DNA of 64,000 nucleotides from assembly GCA_947095585.1 (NCBI GenBank), contig OX352763.1:102031908-102095907 (forward strand), read 5' to 3'. The DNA is from Nephrocerus scutellatus. Its lineage: Eukaryota > Arthropoda > Insecta > Diptera > Pipunculidae. The position numbers and the translations under genes were made by a program. Shown here piece by piece: positions 43,079 through 54,728 of this stretch; the stretch's first letter is position 1; every line of letters begins with the position of its first letter. The notes beneath the pieces were generated by a model. It made no database searches and had not been told where the DNA came from. It was given only the letters and a program-made list of their open reading frames with translations.

Positions 43079-44700
43079 ACGAACGTTTTTTTTTATAAAT
43101 ATTTGGTTTTTTTTCGTGAAAGTATATACTCATATATGATAGTAGAGCCTAAGAATGAAAGTAAAGTGTAATGTAATGTAATGTAAAGTTCGCATTTACT
43201 ACTTCCAGCTGCTATTGATTAGTTTTTTTTTAAACTGAAAAACAAAAACAAATGAAAAATAGAAGGGGAAACGAAACCTTATAACTCTGCTTTGTTTTAT
43301 GCTGTTCTTTGTTATCACATATCTAACTCGTAACACTCTCCCGCTCTCTCTCTCTAATTACTAAACATACACCACATACATTTTACTCAATCATTTTTAT
43401 ATTATTATTACTATTATTATTATTATTATAATTATAATTATAACTTTTAAGTAGAACAAACAACAAAATGCGCATGCTAGTCAACCCAAATGAAATTGAA
43501 AAACTAAAAATGCATTGACACGCACAAACCGGCCGACATGATCAACAACTCTCTCACAGAAGAGAGAGAGCTCTTCTTTGTCTGTTTATCTATGCGAAGA
43601 TCAGAAGATCAAGAACACAAAACAATTTTTATTAATCAATCATCAATCATCTCGTGTTTTTTTTTTTTTTTTCTATTATCAACTAACAAATTTTTTCCTG
43701 TCTTCTCTTCTGTTAAAATATAAATAAAAACACAAACTATAAATATATAAAAAGAAGACAATTGAAGAACTTGAATTAAAAACATTTCGGCTTCCCAAAT
43801 GATCATAATTTGTTTTATATACAAAAAAACATTTTTAGAATAGAATCTCGGAAAATTGCAAAAAGATGATAAATCGCATTCAGGTATTTTAGATGTTAGA
43901 ATAAAAATTTATATATTACGAATTTTTTTAACTTTATATGATATGATAATATGGAAAATAGTAATAACAAAAAAAAAATTGTAATAAAGTTTATATAAAA
44001 CAAAGCGGTCTACGAAACCGGTTAGACAAAAAGATGGAAAATCCAAAAAAAGCTTAGGTTTTAAAATACGGTCAATTAGGGACTCTCATTCTCACACTGT
44101 CACTCTTTTTTCTCTCATTATTCTTTCTTTTTATTATTCTCCTCCTCCTCTTCTTTTCTCTGCCTTTAGTTAATTTGATAGGCGTAACTTTTTATTATAT
44201 TCGTTCAACGCATGACAAACGACAATGACCATCCATGCACACAAACTTTGATTCTTCCCTCATTTGACGTGTGAATAATTTTTTGAAACTGAAAAATAGA
44301 AATTAATACTCCTATAACTCTCTATGGAAATATGATAAACATCAATTTTTCATAACATAATTAAATTATACAATAAATATAGAAAGAAACACCAAACTTA
44401 TTGTGAAAATTCTTTGTTGTTTTTATGTTCGTTAATTTTTCACGTAACAGCGGCGATTATTGGGGTTTTTCCATTTGCAGTTTGGAGTTAAGATTTCTCT
44501 AAATTTAAAAAGAAACACCAAAAGTATTAAAAACATTTTTTATTGTTTTTATTTTTTTCTTTAGTTTTGGACGTAATGGTTACTTGTTGGAGTTTTCCAT
44601 TTGTAGTTTCGTGAAAACTCTTTTCTCTTTTGGCTTTTAATTTTACAAACATTTTGAGTAAATTTCCAAACATTCGTACAATCTCATAACTTTGATTTGA
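43079..44700 (+). other. vap 3' UTR and downstream AT-rich sequence
   Basis: Probable 3' UTR. AATAAA signals lie at 43723-43728 and 43983-43988, another near 44372. An (ATT)n microsatellite is at about 43402-43442 and CT-rich runs at 43338-43356 and 44100-44160. No other gene is seen. Confidence 0.5.
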
Positions 44701-44960
44701 ACATAAACCTTAACTTTGCTACTCCTCGGTGTTCAACTGGTATGTTGCCGCTTTCACATAACAATGCGGACAGAACTACATTCAAAAGAAAAACGCCTTG
44801 AATTTCCTTGGAAGGATCACCGTTTCTGTGTATTTGAAACTGAAGACTCTATCCACGTTCGTGTTATTTACCCTTAGTTCGACATTCTCTGTAATCGCGT
44901 TTTTGGCAATTACCATAGATTTCGTTTTTGTAGCATTATGATTTGTAATCTATAGTTTTT
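44700..44960 (-). pseudogene. LINE fragment, RT thumb-like
   Basis: The minus strand reads NATKTKSMVIAKNAITENVE, LRVNNTNVDRVFSFKYTETV, which has the KTK...V...L.VNN...RV..FKYL order found after the YADD box in LINE reverse transcriptases. Short and broken; the family is not one of those above. Confidence 0.45.
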
Positions 44961-45009
44961 ACTTGCAAGAGCTACGTCATAAGTCAAGTGAATATATTCG
45001 GATCATTAT

Positions 45010-45530
45010 CAAGCCAATTCAACATCTATAACGGGTTCCCACAAGGGGATGGGAGGATGAATGGCATGCGTCCTCTTTAACCTGGACATGGATAAACTGA
45101 TCCGAGACTCTAATGTAACTACGAGAGGAACAACATTCTATAAGTCCCTCCAACTGCTTACGCTTACGCAGATGATTGATGACTTCATTAGTGGAAATCC
45201 AAGAGATGGACAAGAAGATTTTATCCAGATTGATTGAGCTGCACATAAATGACAACAAAATAATGTATAAGTACCTGGTGGCCACGTCTGCAAGTAGAAG
45301 AAACAACAGTCAATCAAGACAGAAGCGTGAATTCTTAGTATTGGAATGCTTTAAAAAGCTCAGGTCAATTGTAGTAGCCGATAGCAAAAAACGCGCAGCA
45401 CCCATACAAAAAACCAACAAGACTCTTCAAATCCAGAAATTACATCAGCACGTCCAAGATGCTGGTGTTTAATACAAGGGTCAAACCAGTACTTATATAT
45501 CGATCGAAAGTCTTATGGGAGAATATTTGG
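45010..45530 (+). pseudogene. RTE-1 family remnant, copy 3
   Basis: Plus-strand decayed RT: 'gttcccacaaggggatggga' followed by a Cys-Val-Leu-Phe-Asn-Leu-like block (45070-45090), the degraded YADD area near 45165-45180, and thumb sequence with VVATSASRRNNSQSRQK. It parallels 28390-29070 and, in reverse, 9731-10423. Confidence 0.6.
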
Positions 45531-45904
45531 CACTGTATGTGAGGAAAGACGATTTCAGAGATTCTATAATAATGAGATCGAAGAGAACAAGCGTTAACGC
45601 GATGTAGGCATCGTTAAGAGAATTAAGCTCAGTAGGCAGCGGGACATCTATCTCGTGTGAGCGATAAGGATCCTTTTTGGAAAGTCGTTTGCGGTAGAAT
45701 TTATGTTACACGACAGCGAAGCAGGTCAAGCCTACCCTAAATCGATGGCGTTTACCAGGACAATTAGAGCTAAGAGTTGCCAAACTGGATGTCATCGTGT
45801 CGAAATCGGGAGCGGGTGGAGAGATTTTTTTGGCGGATATGACTATTGCAACGACAACTGCGATACGAACTGCATGATCCTTTTAAAAATTTACGAGTAC
45901 AGAC

Positions 45905-47105
45905 TCAGGAGAGAACAAGAAACCAACTCCAACTTCGCCCCAATTGCTGTGACTCCTCAACTGTTCTGCGCCATGTATTTCGCGGACGACCCGTTCTTCT
46001 AACATCCTGAGATAACGGATTCCATTGCATTGCGTAGTTTGCTATGGAACTGTCGCCTTTTTGGAGTGTATGACCAATGCACTGCCACTTCCGTTGCTGG
46101 ATGGTTGTGCCTAATGGTTCCTGACCCGTTTTATAATAAAGATGTTCGTTCGAGATACTGTAAGGCCAGAAAACCCTTAAGATGTTCCGTAGGCACCTAT
46201 TTACTATCGTTTGTAGTCTTTTTGTGATAGTAGCGGTCTCCTTCCAAGTGCTGCACCCATACAACAGCTCAGATTCAACATCTGAATGGAACTGTCGCAA
46301 CTTGGTGTTTAAGCTGAACGCATTGCTTCGCCATATCATGGACATTATTCCAAACACTGATTTTGCTTTGCCGATTCGGTTGATAATGTCGTGTTCGGTT
46401 CCACCTTTGGTCGAGAAAATACTCCCAAGATAATGGAAACTAACTACTCTCTCTACCGGCTGACCAACAATGTTAATTGGAGTTACTGAGTTAGTGCCGA
46501 GGTTGATGATTTTCGTTTTGGCAGTATTAATCTGCAAACCAGCAACATTTGCCTCTCTTTCCACATTTGTTGTCATTTGGTGCAGCTCCATAATTCTGTG
46601 TGAGAGTAAACAAACGTCGTCAGCGTAGTCCAGATGTAAGAGTCCAAATAATTCCTCCGTTTCCAGAAGACAAAGCACATCGCCAATCACCAACAAAAAG
46701 AGTATCGGTAATAGACTGCAACCTTGTCGTACCCCACTTAAAATCTCGAATTCCTCTGACAGCTTTCCTCTATGCAGCACATGACATTAAGAGCCATCAT
46801 AGGTTGCTTTAATAATAGCTTTTAGTTTATCGGGTATATCTCTCCTGCGCAAGACGAGCCAGATAAACTGTCTGTTGACGCTGTCAAACGCCTTCCCAAA
46901 ATCGATGAACAGCAGGTGCAGTGGTGACCGGAATTCAACGCACCGTTCAATAATGATCCGCAGGGTGTTGATGTGGTCTACGTGCGGAAACCTGCTTGTT
47001 CGGCATCGAGTGTATTTTCCTTTGGCTATTACCTTTGCCACTGCAGGAAGAACGCAAATGCTTTTTTTTTTGGAACCCCAAAAGCATGGAGTACTACGCA
47101 TGTGT
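45905..47105 (-). mobile_element. RTE-like LINE, second family, copy 2
   Basis: Minus-strand LINE. The frame 46787-47101 reads HTLRIIIERCVEFRSPLHLL, FIDFGKAFDSVNRQFIWLVL; a one-codon stop (46787-46789) separates it from 45905-46780, which continues HRGKLSEEFEILSGVRQGCS, LDYADDVCLLSHR (catalytic YADD), ...LGSIFSTKGGTEHDIINRIG and the C-terminal ...TGRPRNTWRRTVEESQQLG. The arrangement is close to intact over the RT palm/thumb, and more complete than 34200-35400. Confidence 0.8.
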
Positions 47106-47180
47106 TTTTATGGTCGAATTCAGTATACTTTTAGGCATATATTTTGGTTATTAGAGAATTTACATGAAAATATTTTTTGT
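47096..47180 (+). repeat. 85-bp dispersed repeat, copy 1
   Basis: cgcatgtgtttttat at 47097 through ttagagaatttacatgaaaa (47152-47171) is repeated at 61880-61965 in the same orientation. In each case it abuts the end of a LINE (RTE-like here, LINE-A there). Identity is unknown. Confidence 0.5.
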
Positions 47181-48729
47181 GTTGTTGTTGTTTTACATCT
47201 TGAATCGCGGAAATGAGATGATAATTTGTAAAAACAATGGACTGACTGCTGTCAGAGGACTGTCACAACTCAAAATAGTTTTAAAATTTTAGAACCACCT
47301 AGGCACATAGATTCGCATTCACTGTCTCACTGCCCGAAGCAATAAAATCAGAATAGAAGAACGACGCTTCTTCCCTCTCGCGGCTGATTCCTAAAGTTAT
47401 TTCTTCACGTAGATATCATTTCGGGCGTATCTTCCACAGTTTCAACCTAAAATATCAACAGAACATCACGAAATCCGCGTCACTTAAACAGAATGTTTTT
47501 GGTTACATGTTTGGAGTAACGAGTGAGCGAATGGAAAAACCCACAAATAATGTATGATAATCTATTGCAATATTTAAAAAAAATAAAACATTTCGCTTTA
47601 CATTATTTTGTTTTAAGCCAATTTTCTGTATCGATTTTTACGCAAATAATTCTCCTTAGCGCATTAATTAGTCATAGAAATAAATCGATTTATTGATTAC
47701 CAATCAAAAAAATAAAACCATAAAACTTTTGTACTGTGTAATGATATAACTTTTTATTATGAAAATATAAAATTAAAAGAAAAAAACCTAACACAAAGCA
47801 AAAAAGACAAAAACAAAATGAATAACAAATTTAAACGAACAAATGAAAATAATGCGGAAATATCGAATTGAAATATTATATTAAATTTACTTTAAACAAT
47901 TTAACATAACAATACCAATTATAGTGATAACTAAATAATAGCCATTTTTTTGATAATGCTGATCATTTATGTTCTGTACACTGTGCTGCAAAAGTAAATA
48001 AAATATATATTATTATATAATATAAATACAAGAATTATATACATAAATTAATATATTATTTACAAATATTTAGCAAAAAAAATGCAATGTTTTATGTACT
48101 TGATGTTTTGAAGAAAAAGCTTACTTTGATGTACCCTGGCCCATGTTAACGGAAATTGCTCTGTTAATGTTTGTGGTAGAAATTTCGATGATTTGAATTT
48201 AGAACCTATTCACATTTTCTTTGACAGGAAACTGGCGGCAAGAAGGATGTAGCTACTTTTATGGCTCTCTCAGTCGCTTCCTGGGAAACCAAAGCCGTGG
48301 AAAGACGGGAAAAGAATGATAGCAAAGCTGAAATTTTAAGGGATTGATGGAAGGGCAACTCAAGAAACTAAAGTCAAATAATGATGCGTTTTTCATTAAG
48401 AGCGCAGCGCCCCTCTTTTTTTCGTTTTCTTAATAAAACAGCTTGTGTATGAGATTTAGAATTCGGGTCGAAGTAACATCGATGCCATTAATTACGGAAC
48501 AAAACATCATTTTAATGTTTTCCAAGAAAACACCTGGACAAGTGAATGCGCTGAGCAGATGACTTGCAAATAAATCAGGCGATATGCCGGCAATTTTGCG
48601 TCCGATGTTGGTTCTGAGGTCGTTTAATCAATAAACCATGGTTATGATATTTTCGCAAAGAAAAAAGTACAGAGGCATCAAATTGCGTCAAAATTTAGAG
48701 ATAACACAATCACCAAACTTCGACTTGGT
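47181..48729. other. AT-rich sequence, no gene recognised
   Basis: No ORF or repeat that I can support. It is unusually A/T-rich from 47560 to 48110. Confidence 0.3.
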
Positions 48730-48960
48730 TATTTGGTCAGATGTGTGGCATGTGAAGCCGTCTTGAGGATGCCACATATGCCCCAAGTCAATCTCCTCCA
48801 ATATCTGCTAAAATTGTCAGTCAATATTGTCCGACAGCGATTTCTATTGACTGTGATTGCATTACCAGCATCATTGAAAAAAAAAGAAGCATGGGACAAT
48901 GACTACTCGAGCATGAAACTCGCATCAAACACATAATTTTTGTGGGCTTAAAGGCATTTC
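48730..48960 (-). pseudogene. maT/mariner-like transposase C-terminal remnant
   Basis: Similar at DNA level to 340-420 and 53340-53400 (agatgtgtggcatgtgaagc against the Gln-Asp-Gly-Ala...Cys-His-Thr region read on the minus strand). Only this segment is readable. Confidence 0.4.
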
Positions 48961-49037
48961 AGTCAAAGCGATCTTATAGGGATGCAGGCCTAATACCTGA
49001 GATCTACGCAGAATCGATAGATTCGTCTTACTTCATT

Positions 49038-49160
49038 AGAGCGCTTTCGATTTGCTGGATACCCATTGTCCCATTTCTACAGCGTTCTCTGGTTTTCTTC
49101 GAGAACGCTGTCGAAATGGGACACCCAACCTTCACTGTACCCAGCAAATCGAAAGCTCTG
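49038..49160. repeat. Imperfect hairpin, 120 bp
   Basis: Left arm 49041-49090 and right arm 49101-49156. The inner stem has 23 pairs with one mismatch (ending cagcgttctc / gagaacgctg), the outer stem 16 perfect pairs (gctttcgatttgctgg / ccagcaaatcgaaagc); between them one side has about nine extra bases. Loop about ten bases. No coding potential. Confidence 0.6.
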
Positions 49161-49554
49161 TTACTTACTCAGGACCTCCACTACGCGCCGTCGCCTGCGG
49201 TTTCTGGTAATATATCGCAGCTCCGCGTAACTTATTTCTACCTGCCGTGGCTCCTCGACTCGACTCGACGTCGTAATGTGTATCTTGGTCGACCCGCTCT
49301 TCTCCGTTCTGGATTAGTAAATAGTTCATAATCCGAAGCGTAGGTTTCGTGAGCAAGAGATTTCCCCAACAACGCAGACGTGGGTTAGTTGCTTACACCA
49401 GAGAGCGCTAGTTCGGTCACACTAGCAACACCAGCACAAATACGACGATTGAAAATTGGAGTTGCGGGGACGTGAAAATATTTGGTAACTGAACGCGAAC
49501 TTTGATAAAAATTTGCAAATTTTCAAGGAATTTTCAGTGATTTAATTGTTCTCA

Positions 49555-49622
49555 AGTTTTGGCCAGCAAGCCAGTCACAAGCACACTGTTGTGCACTCGG
49601 TTAATTTAGAGAATTTAAAAAC
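49555..49622 (+). repeat. Foldback-like repeat end, copy e
   Basis: ccagcaagccagtcac then gttaattta gagaatttaaaaa, the family terminus with one base changed. Only the terminal 70 bases are present. Confidence 0.45.
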
Positions 49623-49771
49623 GACGTTCAGGGCTTATAAGACTGTGCTGTCTGTGTGACTTATGTCGTCGTTTCGTCAGATTCTACACATTGTATTAAA
49701 CCCGCTTCGTTTATTTTTTTAAACAAAAAATAAAAAAAGTTAAAAAGAACGTCCCCCCTCCTAATTGGATT

Positions 49772-49843
49772 TGGAGATGCCGGGGTTTGAACCCGGGACT
49801 TCTCACATGCGAAGCGAGCGCTCTACCACTGAGCTACATCCCC
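49772..49843 (-). tRNA. tRNA-Ala (anticodon CGC)
   Basis: The minus strand folds into a full cloverleaf: acceptor GGGGATG / CATCTCC (one G-T pair), D arm AGCTCAGTGGTAGAGC, anticodon stem CTCGC / GTGAG with loop TTCGCAT (anticodon CGC, alanine), and T arm CCGGG TTCAAAC CCCGG. The A box (TAGCTCAGTGG) and B box (GGTTCAAAC) are intact. The CCA end is not encoded, as expected in a eukaryote. A T run 25-30 nt downstream could terminate Pol III. No intron. Confidence 0.95.
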
Positions 49844-50029
49844 TTGGTGAAGGGAGTGTGTTTAATGCTTGGTTCAATTACATGTGTAATTAAAAAAAGC
49901 AAATGAACAGTATTTTTGAAATTACGATCATGATAATGATGAACAACAACAAATTAGTAATAAATGTTTACGATCATGAGTTCTTTGCACACACACCCTT
50001 ATAATCGTTTTTTATTTATTTTTGTAATG

Positions 50030-51960
50030 TACACACGTTAAAGGGATTTGCACCCTTATAATGCTTAGCACGGCGTGGGCGTTAGGAAATTAGGACGAGG
50101 AATAGATGAGATGTCTATGCACGTGTGTCTTAAATGACTGCAGTTCATAAATGCGGAAACACAGAATCAGGCAATTCATTCCACATAACTATTGCGCGGC
50201 TAAAGAAGGAATCTCTGAATTGGTTGGTACATCCGAAGATATGCCTAATGGTAGATCCATGGGCTAAGTTGAGGCACGGGTATTGCGGATGGGCTGGATG
50301 TATCTGGTTATTTCTTTTGAACACCGCTTGTGGAAAAAGCTATAAAACAGTGACAAGCAGGAAACATTCCTAGATGCAATGTGGTCTTGGGGGAACCTGT
50401 CCATACAATACAGTTGTATTCAAGCTTATGCAAGGAAAATATATGCCTTGTAAATAGTAGCCAGATCTGAAGGAGTGAAGTACATCTTACACCGGTTTAG
50501 GAAACCTAAACATCTCGCAGCATTCTTGGCAAATATGTGGTCGCTGCAACGAAGCTTGTTGTTGATGCACATACCAAGAATTGCAAGTTTTTCAGTTTCT
50601 TTGATGCAAGATCCATTCATGGATAAAGGTTGTGGGTTTAAATTACGCTAGGACGACAGAAGACAGCATTGGGTTTTGGAAACGTGAAATTCTACTCTAT
50701 TGTGTAGTCTCCACCTTGTTATGCTGTCAAGGTCAGAATTTAACGTACTTAACATACGTTGTTGTTGCAAGTTCCACTTGTGATGACGAGAGGCGTGGAG
50801 AGAGCGCCAACTCGTATGAAAATCTAAGAGTGCTGTCGTCAGAGAAAGAATGAACGGATAGGAGATCATTAATGAAAATAAGAAAGAGTGTCGGAGACAA
50901 AACAGAGCCCTGGGGAACACCGGCTTCGTTTATTATGCGGTGAACACTGGATTTGTAACCGTCCAATATGACCTTGAATTGAACGGTCAGAAAGGTAACT
51001 TACTAGCCCAAAAAAGCAGGGTCTTATCAATTCTATAGGCATTCATTTTCGACAAAAGAGCTTAATGCTAGACTCTGTCAAATGCCTTGGAAATATTAGG
51101 TGCAACAACTTTGCTTTCACCGAATTTGTGAATAGACTGGTTCCATGTTTCAGTGAGATAAGCCCGTACTGCTGGTCGCTAAGGATTTCACGTAAGTCGA
51201 GGTATAAGCCTACGATTGATCAGCGTTTTCATGACCTTAGAAAGTATTGATGTATCGCAATGGGTCGGAAAGAGAAAAGAGATGACCGTTCGCCTTTTTT
51301 AGGAACAGACTGGATAAAGGCATTTTTTCAATTCCTTGGGACGACTCCAGAAAAATAAGAGAAATGGAAAAGCCTGCGCAGTGGCAATGCCAACGTTGAA
51401 GAACACTTCTTTAAAACTATAGCGGAAATACCATCAGGCCCAGCAGATTTATGAATGTTGAGATCATTTAATACTCTAGCCACTTTACGAGTACGAAAGT
51501 GAGTCCGTCCCATAGACAATTCGACTCTTGCAAGTACCGGCGGCGACAACGCGCTATCTGGTAGCGTGAAGTTAGCTGCGAAATGTGAGGCAAGCAGATT
51601 GGTCTTGTCTATAGAGCTAATATTTGGAATGTTATTGTGAGCGAGCGTTGGAATTGAAGACGAGGTAGTATTTTTAAGTCGTTTCACGAATGACCAAACA
51701 TTTTTATTTCCTCTTGGACATTAAAGTATTTTTGGTCTCAGTTTCTGTTCAAAGTTGGATTTGACTAGTCTAAGGTAGGCATTGCAATCATTTTTGACTC
51801 TTCTAAATTTGGTTCGGTTTTCCATAGTGGGTTTTTTTTTATATAACCGAAAGCACACCTCCCGGTTCCTAGTACCCTTAAATCATAACAAGCATTTTCC
51901 TTCGGCTTAATACACTTTGTCCTGGAAGGGATAAACTGTCTCATACCCTGCTAAAACTTG
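50030..51960 (-). mobile_element. LINE-A copy 5, decayed
   Basis: Minus-strand LINE-A with the 3' UTR block (50035-50100), thumb (50426-50620; ILGMCINNKLRCSDHIFA), palm (50648-50966; AGVPQGSVLSPTLFLIFIND and a degraded FSDDST) and upstream region (51328-51790; SAGPDGISAIVLKKCSSTLA). It shows the uninterrupted SINE target site at about 51546. Frames are broken at several places. Confidence 0.8.
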
Positions 51961-52189
51961 GTATAACTTGGGTGTTAATAAGGTAAGGTGGTGAGGATTT
52001 GAGTGTAGGAAAAGGGCAACTCCATGTGCATATGCATGCACTTGAATCTATATCTGCGGATGAGATCAACTCGAAATTGGGATAGGTAGAGAGATTTTTT
52101 GCTGTAGGCCAAGACCGGACCCCGGCTGTAGGGCCATTTGTGACAAACAAACACATCCGGACGTGTTTGTTTGTTTCTGAATGGCTGTC

Positions 52190-52285
52190 TTACGATATTG
52201 CGATCGAAATTTAACCAACTTCCTAAAGATTCAAACTTTGCACACCTGTGTATCTCCGATGAAAGCACTTTCTGTAAATTTGAAA
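52190..52285 (-). repeat. Foldback-like repeat body fragment, copy g
   Basis: aatttaaccaacttcc, caaactttgcacacctgtgt and gaaagcactttctg follow the same order as in copies b and d. Both ends are missing. Confidence 0.4.
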
Positions 52286-52299
52286 GTGATGATGGTTAG

Positions 52300-52890
52300 A
52301 AATGATTAAATTAAGTGTAGGAGTCTTTTCAAAATTCTATTGTAGTTTACTGGCGGTCAGCCATCAGCAGAATAGGGCGAATAACACAGAATGCGGCTAT
52401 AAACCCGTAAATGAACGCGTGCGAGGCAGATTTAAAAACATAAGCCTCATAAACGTTCACGCACCTACAGAGGGTTTCCCAAATGATGAAAAATATGAAT
52501 TATTTAAATCAGAATCCATGCCTGCCCTCAGTATGACATAAAAATCATTCTGGGGGATATGAATGCCAAAATAGGTAGGGAGCCAGTATTCAGGCAGTTC
52601 ATTTGAAACCAATAGCTTACACGAGAACACTAATGACAATAGTGGTGCTCCGAGGATTGCATCATCAAGAAAGACTGCATCTGCGAATTAGATTCGATTC
52701 AACACGGCTGCCCTTCGCAACGAAGAGACCAGAAGCAATTACAGTCAAGCGATAGGATTCGCCCTAAGTGCAGGGAGAGTTGGTCCTGGAGCTGAAATGT
52801 CGGTCGTAGAAGAGAAATTGACACGCCTTAAGAATACTGTCATAAGTACTGCTGACTCCATCTTAGGCAGTAGTCGTAGAGATCGGAACG
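52300..52890 (+). pseudogene. RTE-1 family endonuclease region, remnant
   Basis: Plus-strand frames read LINVHAPTEGFPNDEKYELF, KIILGDMNAKIGREPVFRQF (endonuclease Gly-Asp-Met-Asn-Ala-Lys block) and EEKLTRLKNTVISTADSILG; the last piece equals the linker encoded at 11072-11395. It lies left of the foldback-like copy f. Confidence 0.65.
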
Positions 52891-52990
52891 ACTGGCCCGA
52901 TTACTTTCAAATTTTTACAAAAAGTGTTGTCCATCGGAGATACACTTGTGTATAAAATTTGAAGTAAATGGGGTACTTTCTTATAATATA

Positions 52991-54216
52991 AAGGGTTATC
53001 CATTTTGCGGTTTCAAAAGTAAACGTAAATAAAACACATATAAAATATTTTTTATCATGATATTTTTTCTTTTTTATTATAAAATTTGAACGTTGACATT
53101 ATGTGTGAAACACTACATCATTTAAATGACCACCACGCGAATTGTTGCAAGCATCAATTCTTTTGAGGTAATTTTTGACCACTTTTTGACACATATTGGG
53201 CGGTATCTCAGCCATAACTTGACGAATATTGGTTTTTAAGTGCTCAAGAGTTAAAGGTTTATCTGCATGGTGGCCAGTTGATATCGCCACGACGAGAAAT
53301 TACGCGGCCAGGAAATGTCTCTTGCAATAAAGCCATATTCGCTCGAGTTGTGTGGCATGTGGCACCGTCTTGTTGAAACCACATATTTTCTAAGTCGTAT
53401 TCTTCAATAGCAGGCAAAAAAAAAGTCGGTTAGCATATGACCATAAACCTCCGAATTGACGGTGACAGTCGTTCCATTGTCGTTTTCGAAGAAGTAAGGT
53501 CCAATCACACCTCCGGACCAAAGAGCGCACCAAGCAGTGACTTTTTGTGGATGTAATGGCCTCTCTTCAATTACTTGAGGATTCTCAGAACCCCAAATAC
53601 GACAATTTTGTTTGTTAACATACCCACCGAGTGAGAAATGTGCTTCGTCGCTGAAGAATATTTTGTTCGAAAAATCGCCGTCCACCGCCTGTTGTTCAAG
53701 CACCCATTCGAGGTATCTACGACGTTGTGAATGGTCAGCTGGCTTCAGTTGTTGTGTGAGTTGGATTTTATATGGATGTAGGTGTAGATCCAAATGCAAA
53801 ATACGCCATAATGTGCCGTAAGACACACGAGGAATCGACACATTCGGGTCTTCGGCAACACTTTCACTTACAGCAGCGATATTTTCAGTGGTACGAGCGA
53901 AACGATGATGCACAGGCCTTACAATATCTGTACCCGATCCAGTCTCTTCTAATTTCTTCACAATTTTGCCAATTGCTTGCGTAGTTGGACGATTATGTAA
54001 ACCATAATCTCCTCTTAAAGCACGATATGTGGCTGTGGCAGAATCACCATTTTTGTAGTAGGTTTTTACAATTTTCAAGCGTTGTGCGATAGTTAAGCGA
54101 TCCATTTTCGTAAATGTCAGACTTTCAACTGAAAAAAAAAATTGTTTTAACAACTTAGTTTGACAGATGTCGAATTCCAGCCCTATACTTTTGAAACCGC
54201 GAAATGGATAACCCTT
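52991..54216 (-). mobile_element. maT/mariner-like transposon with intact ends and TA duplication
   Basis: 1226 bp with 30-bp inverted ends: aagggttatccatttTgcgg... at 52991-53020 and its inverted partner at 54187-54216, one mismatch. TA lies on each side (52989-52990 and 54217-54218), the mariner target duplication. It contains one transposase on the minus strand. The Asp-rich third catalytic region is deleted in the gene, so it could move only with an enzyme from elsewhere. Confidence 0.88.
53099..54108 (-). pseudogene. maT/mariner-like transposase, frameshifted and deleted
   Basis: DNA-cleaving transposase of the element around it. Met at 54108 gives MDRLTIAQRLKIVKTYYKNG, an N-terminal helix-turn-helix, then KIFFSDEAHFSLGGYVNKQN (first Asp), CRIWGSENPQ and GVIGPYFFENDN. 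A frameshift in a run of nine T (about 53418-53426) turns the frame into a stop after FFFACY; the next frame carries FQQDGATCHTT (second Asp, near 53360). A deletion then joins GDINWPP to ADKPLTLEHLKTNIRQVM near 53270, removing the third catalytic acid and about 20 residues. The final frame is 53099-53290. Usual length is about 330-350 residues. The start at 54108 is preferred over an upstream in-frame Met, which lies in the inverted end. Confidence 0.8.
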
Positions 54217-54728
54217 TATGTATGGGTGCCCCCCGATCACGGGCCCGATAATTTCACATATTTACTAAAAGCCATCGGAGATACACATGTGTATAAAATT
54301 TGTGGAAATTGGGTACTTTTTTTACAAAATTTTTTTCGGTGCCCCTGGACCCATCACAAGATTCGCAAAATTAATATAGAGAATTTAAAAAGATTATGTG
54401 CTTATGGTGCAAGTATGAAAAGCATGCGTCATATAAACTACTCCAAACAAAATAGGGCCCACCCCAGATTTATTTTATATTTTGTCTAAAAAATACTTAA
54501 TTGGTAAATATTATCGAAACGATGAATTTTATTCTAGAGTTAGCATGTGTATGAGTTGTTATCAATGCTTTGAACAACAATTTTACCGTTGCTTCCAAGT
54601 GAGTAGACAAAAAAAGCCCATGGTTCGAAAGAACAATCAATGCAAAAATTATTGCACTTGTTTTCTCAGTCCCGATTCTAGCGTTGTTGCTAAGTAATTA
54701 ATATTATTTGCGATTAAACGTGGTTACC

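Larger units (their letters stand above)
52895..54393 (+). repeat. Foldback-like repeat, copy f, interrupted by a mariner-like element
   Basis: Body sequence with gtgttgtccatcggagataca (52931) and again at 54275, and the terminus aattaatatagagaatttaaaaa at 54370-54392. The maT-like element 52991-54216 is inserted within it, so the two parts (52895-52990 and 54217-54393) were once joined. Confidence 0.55.
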
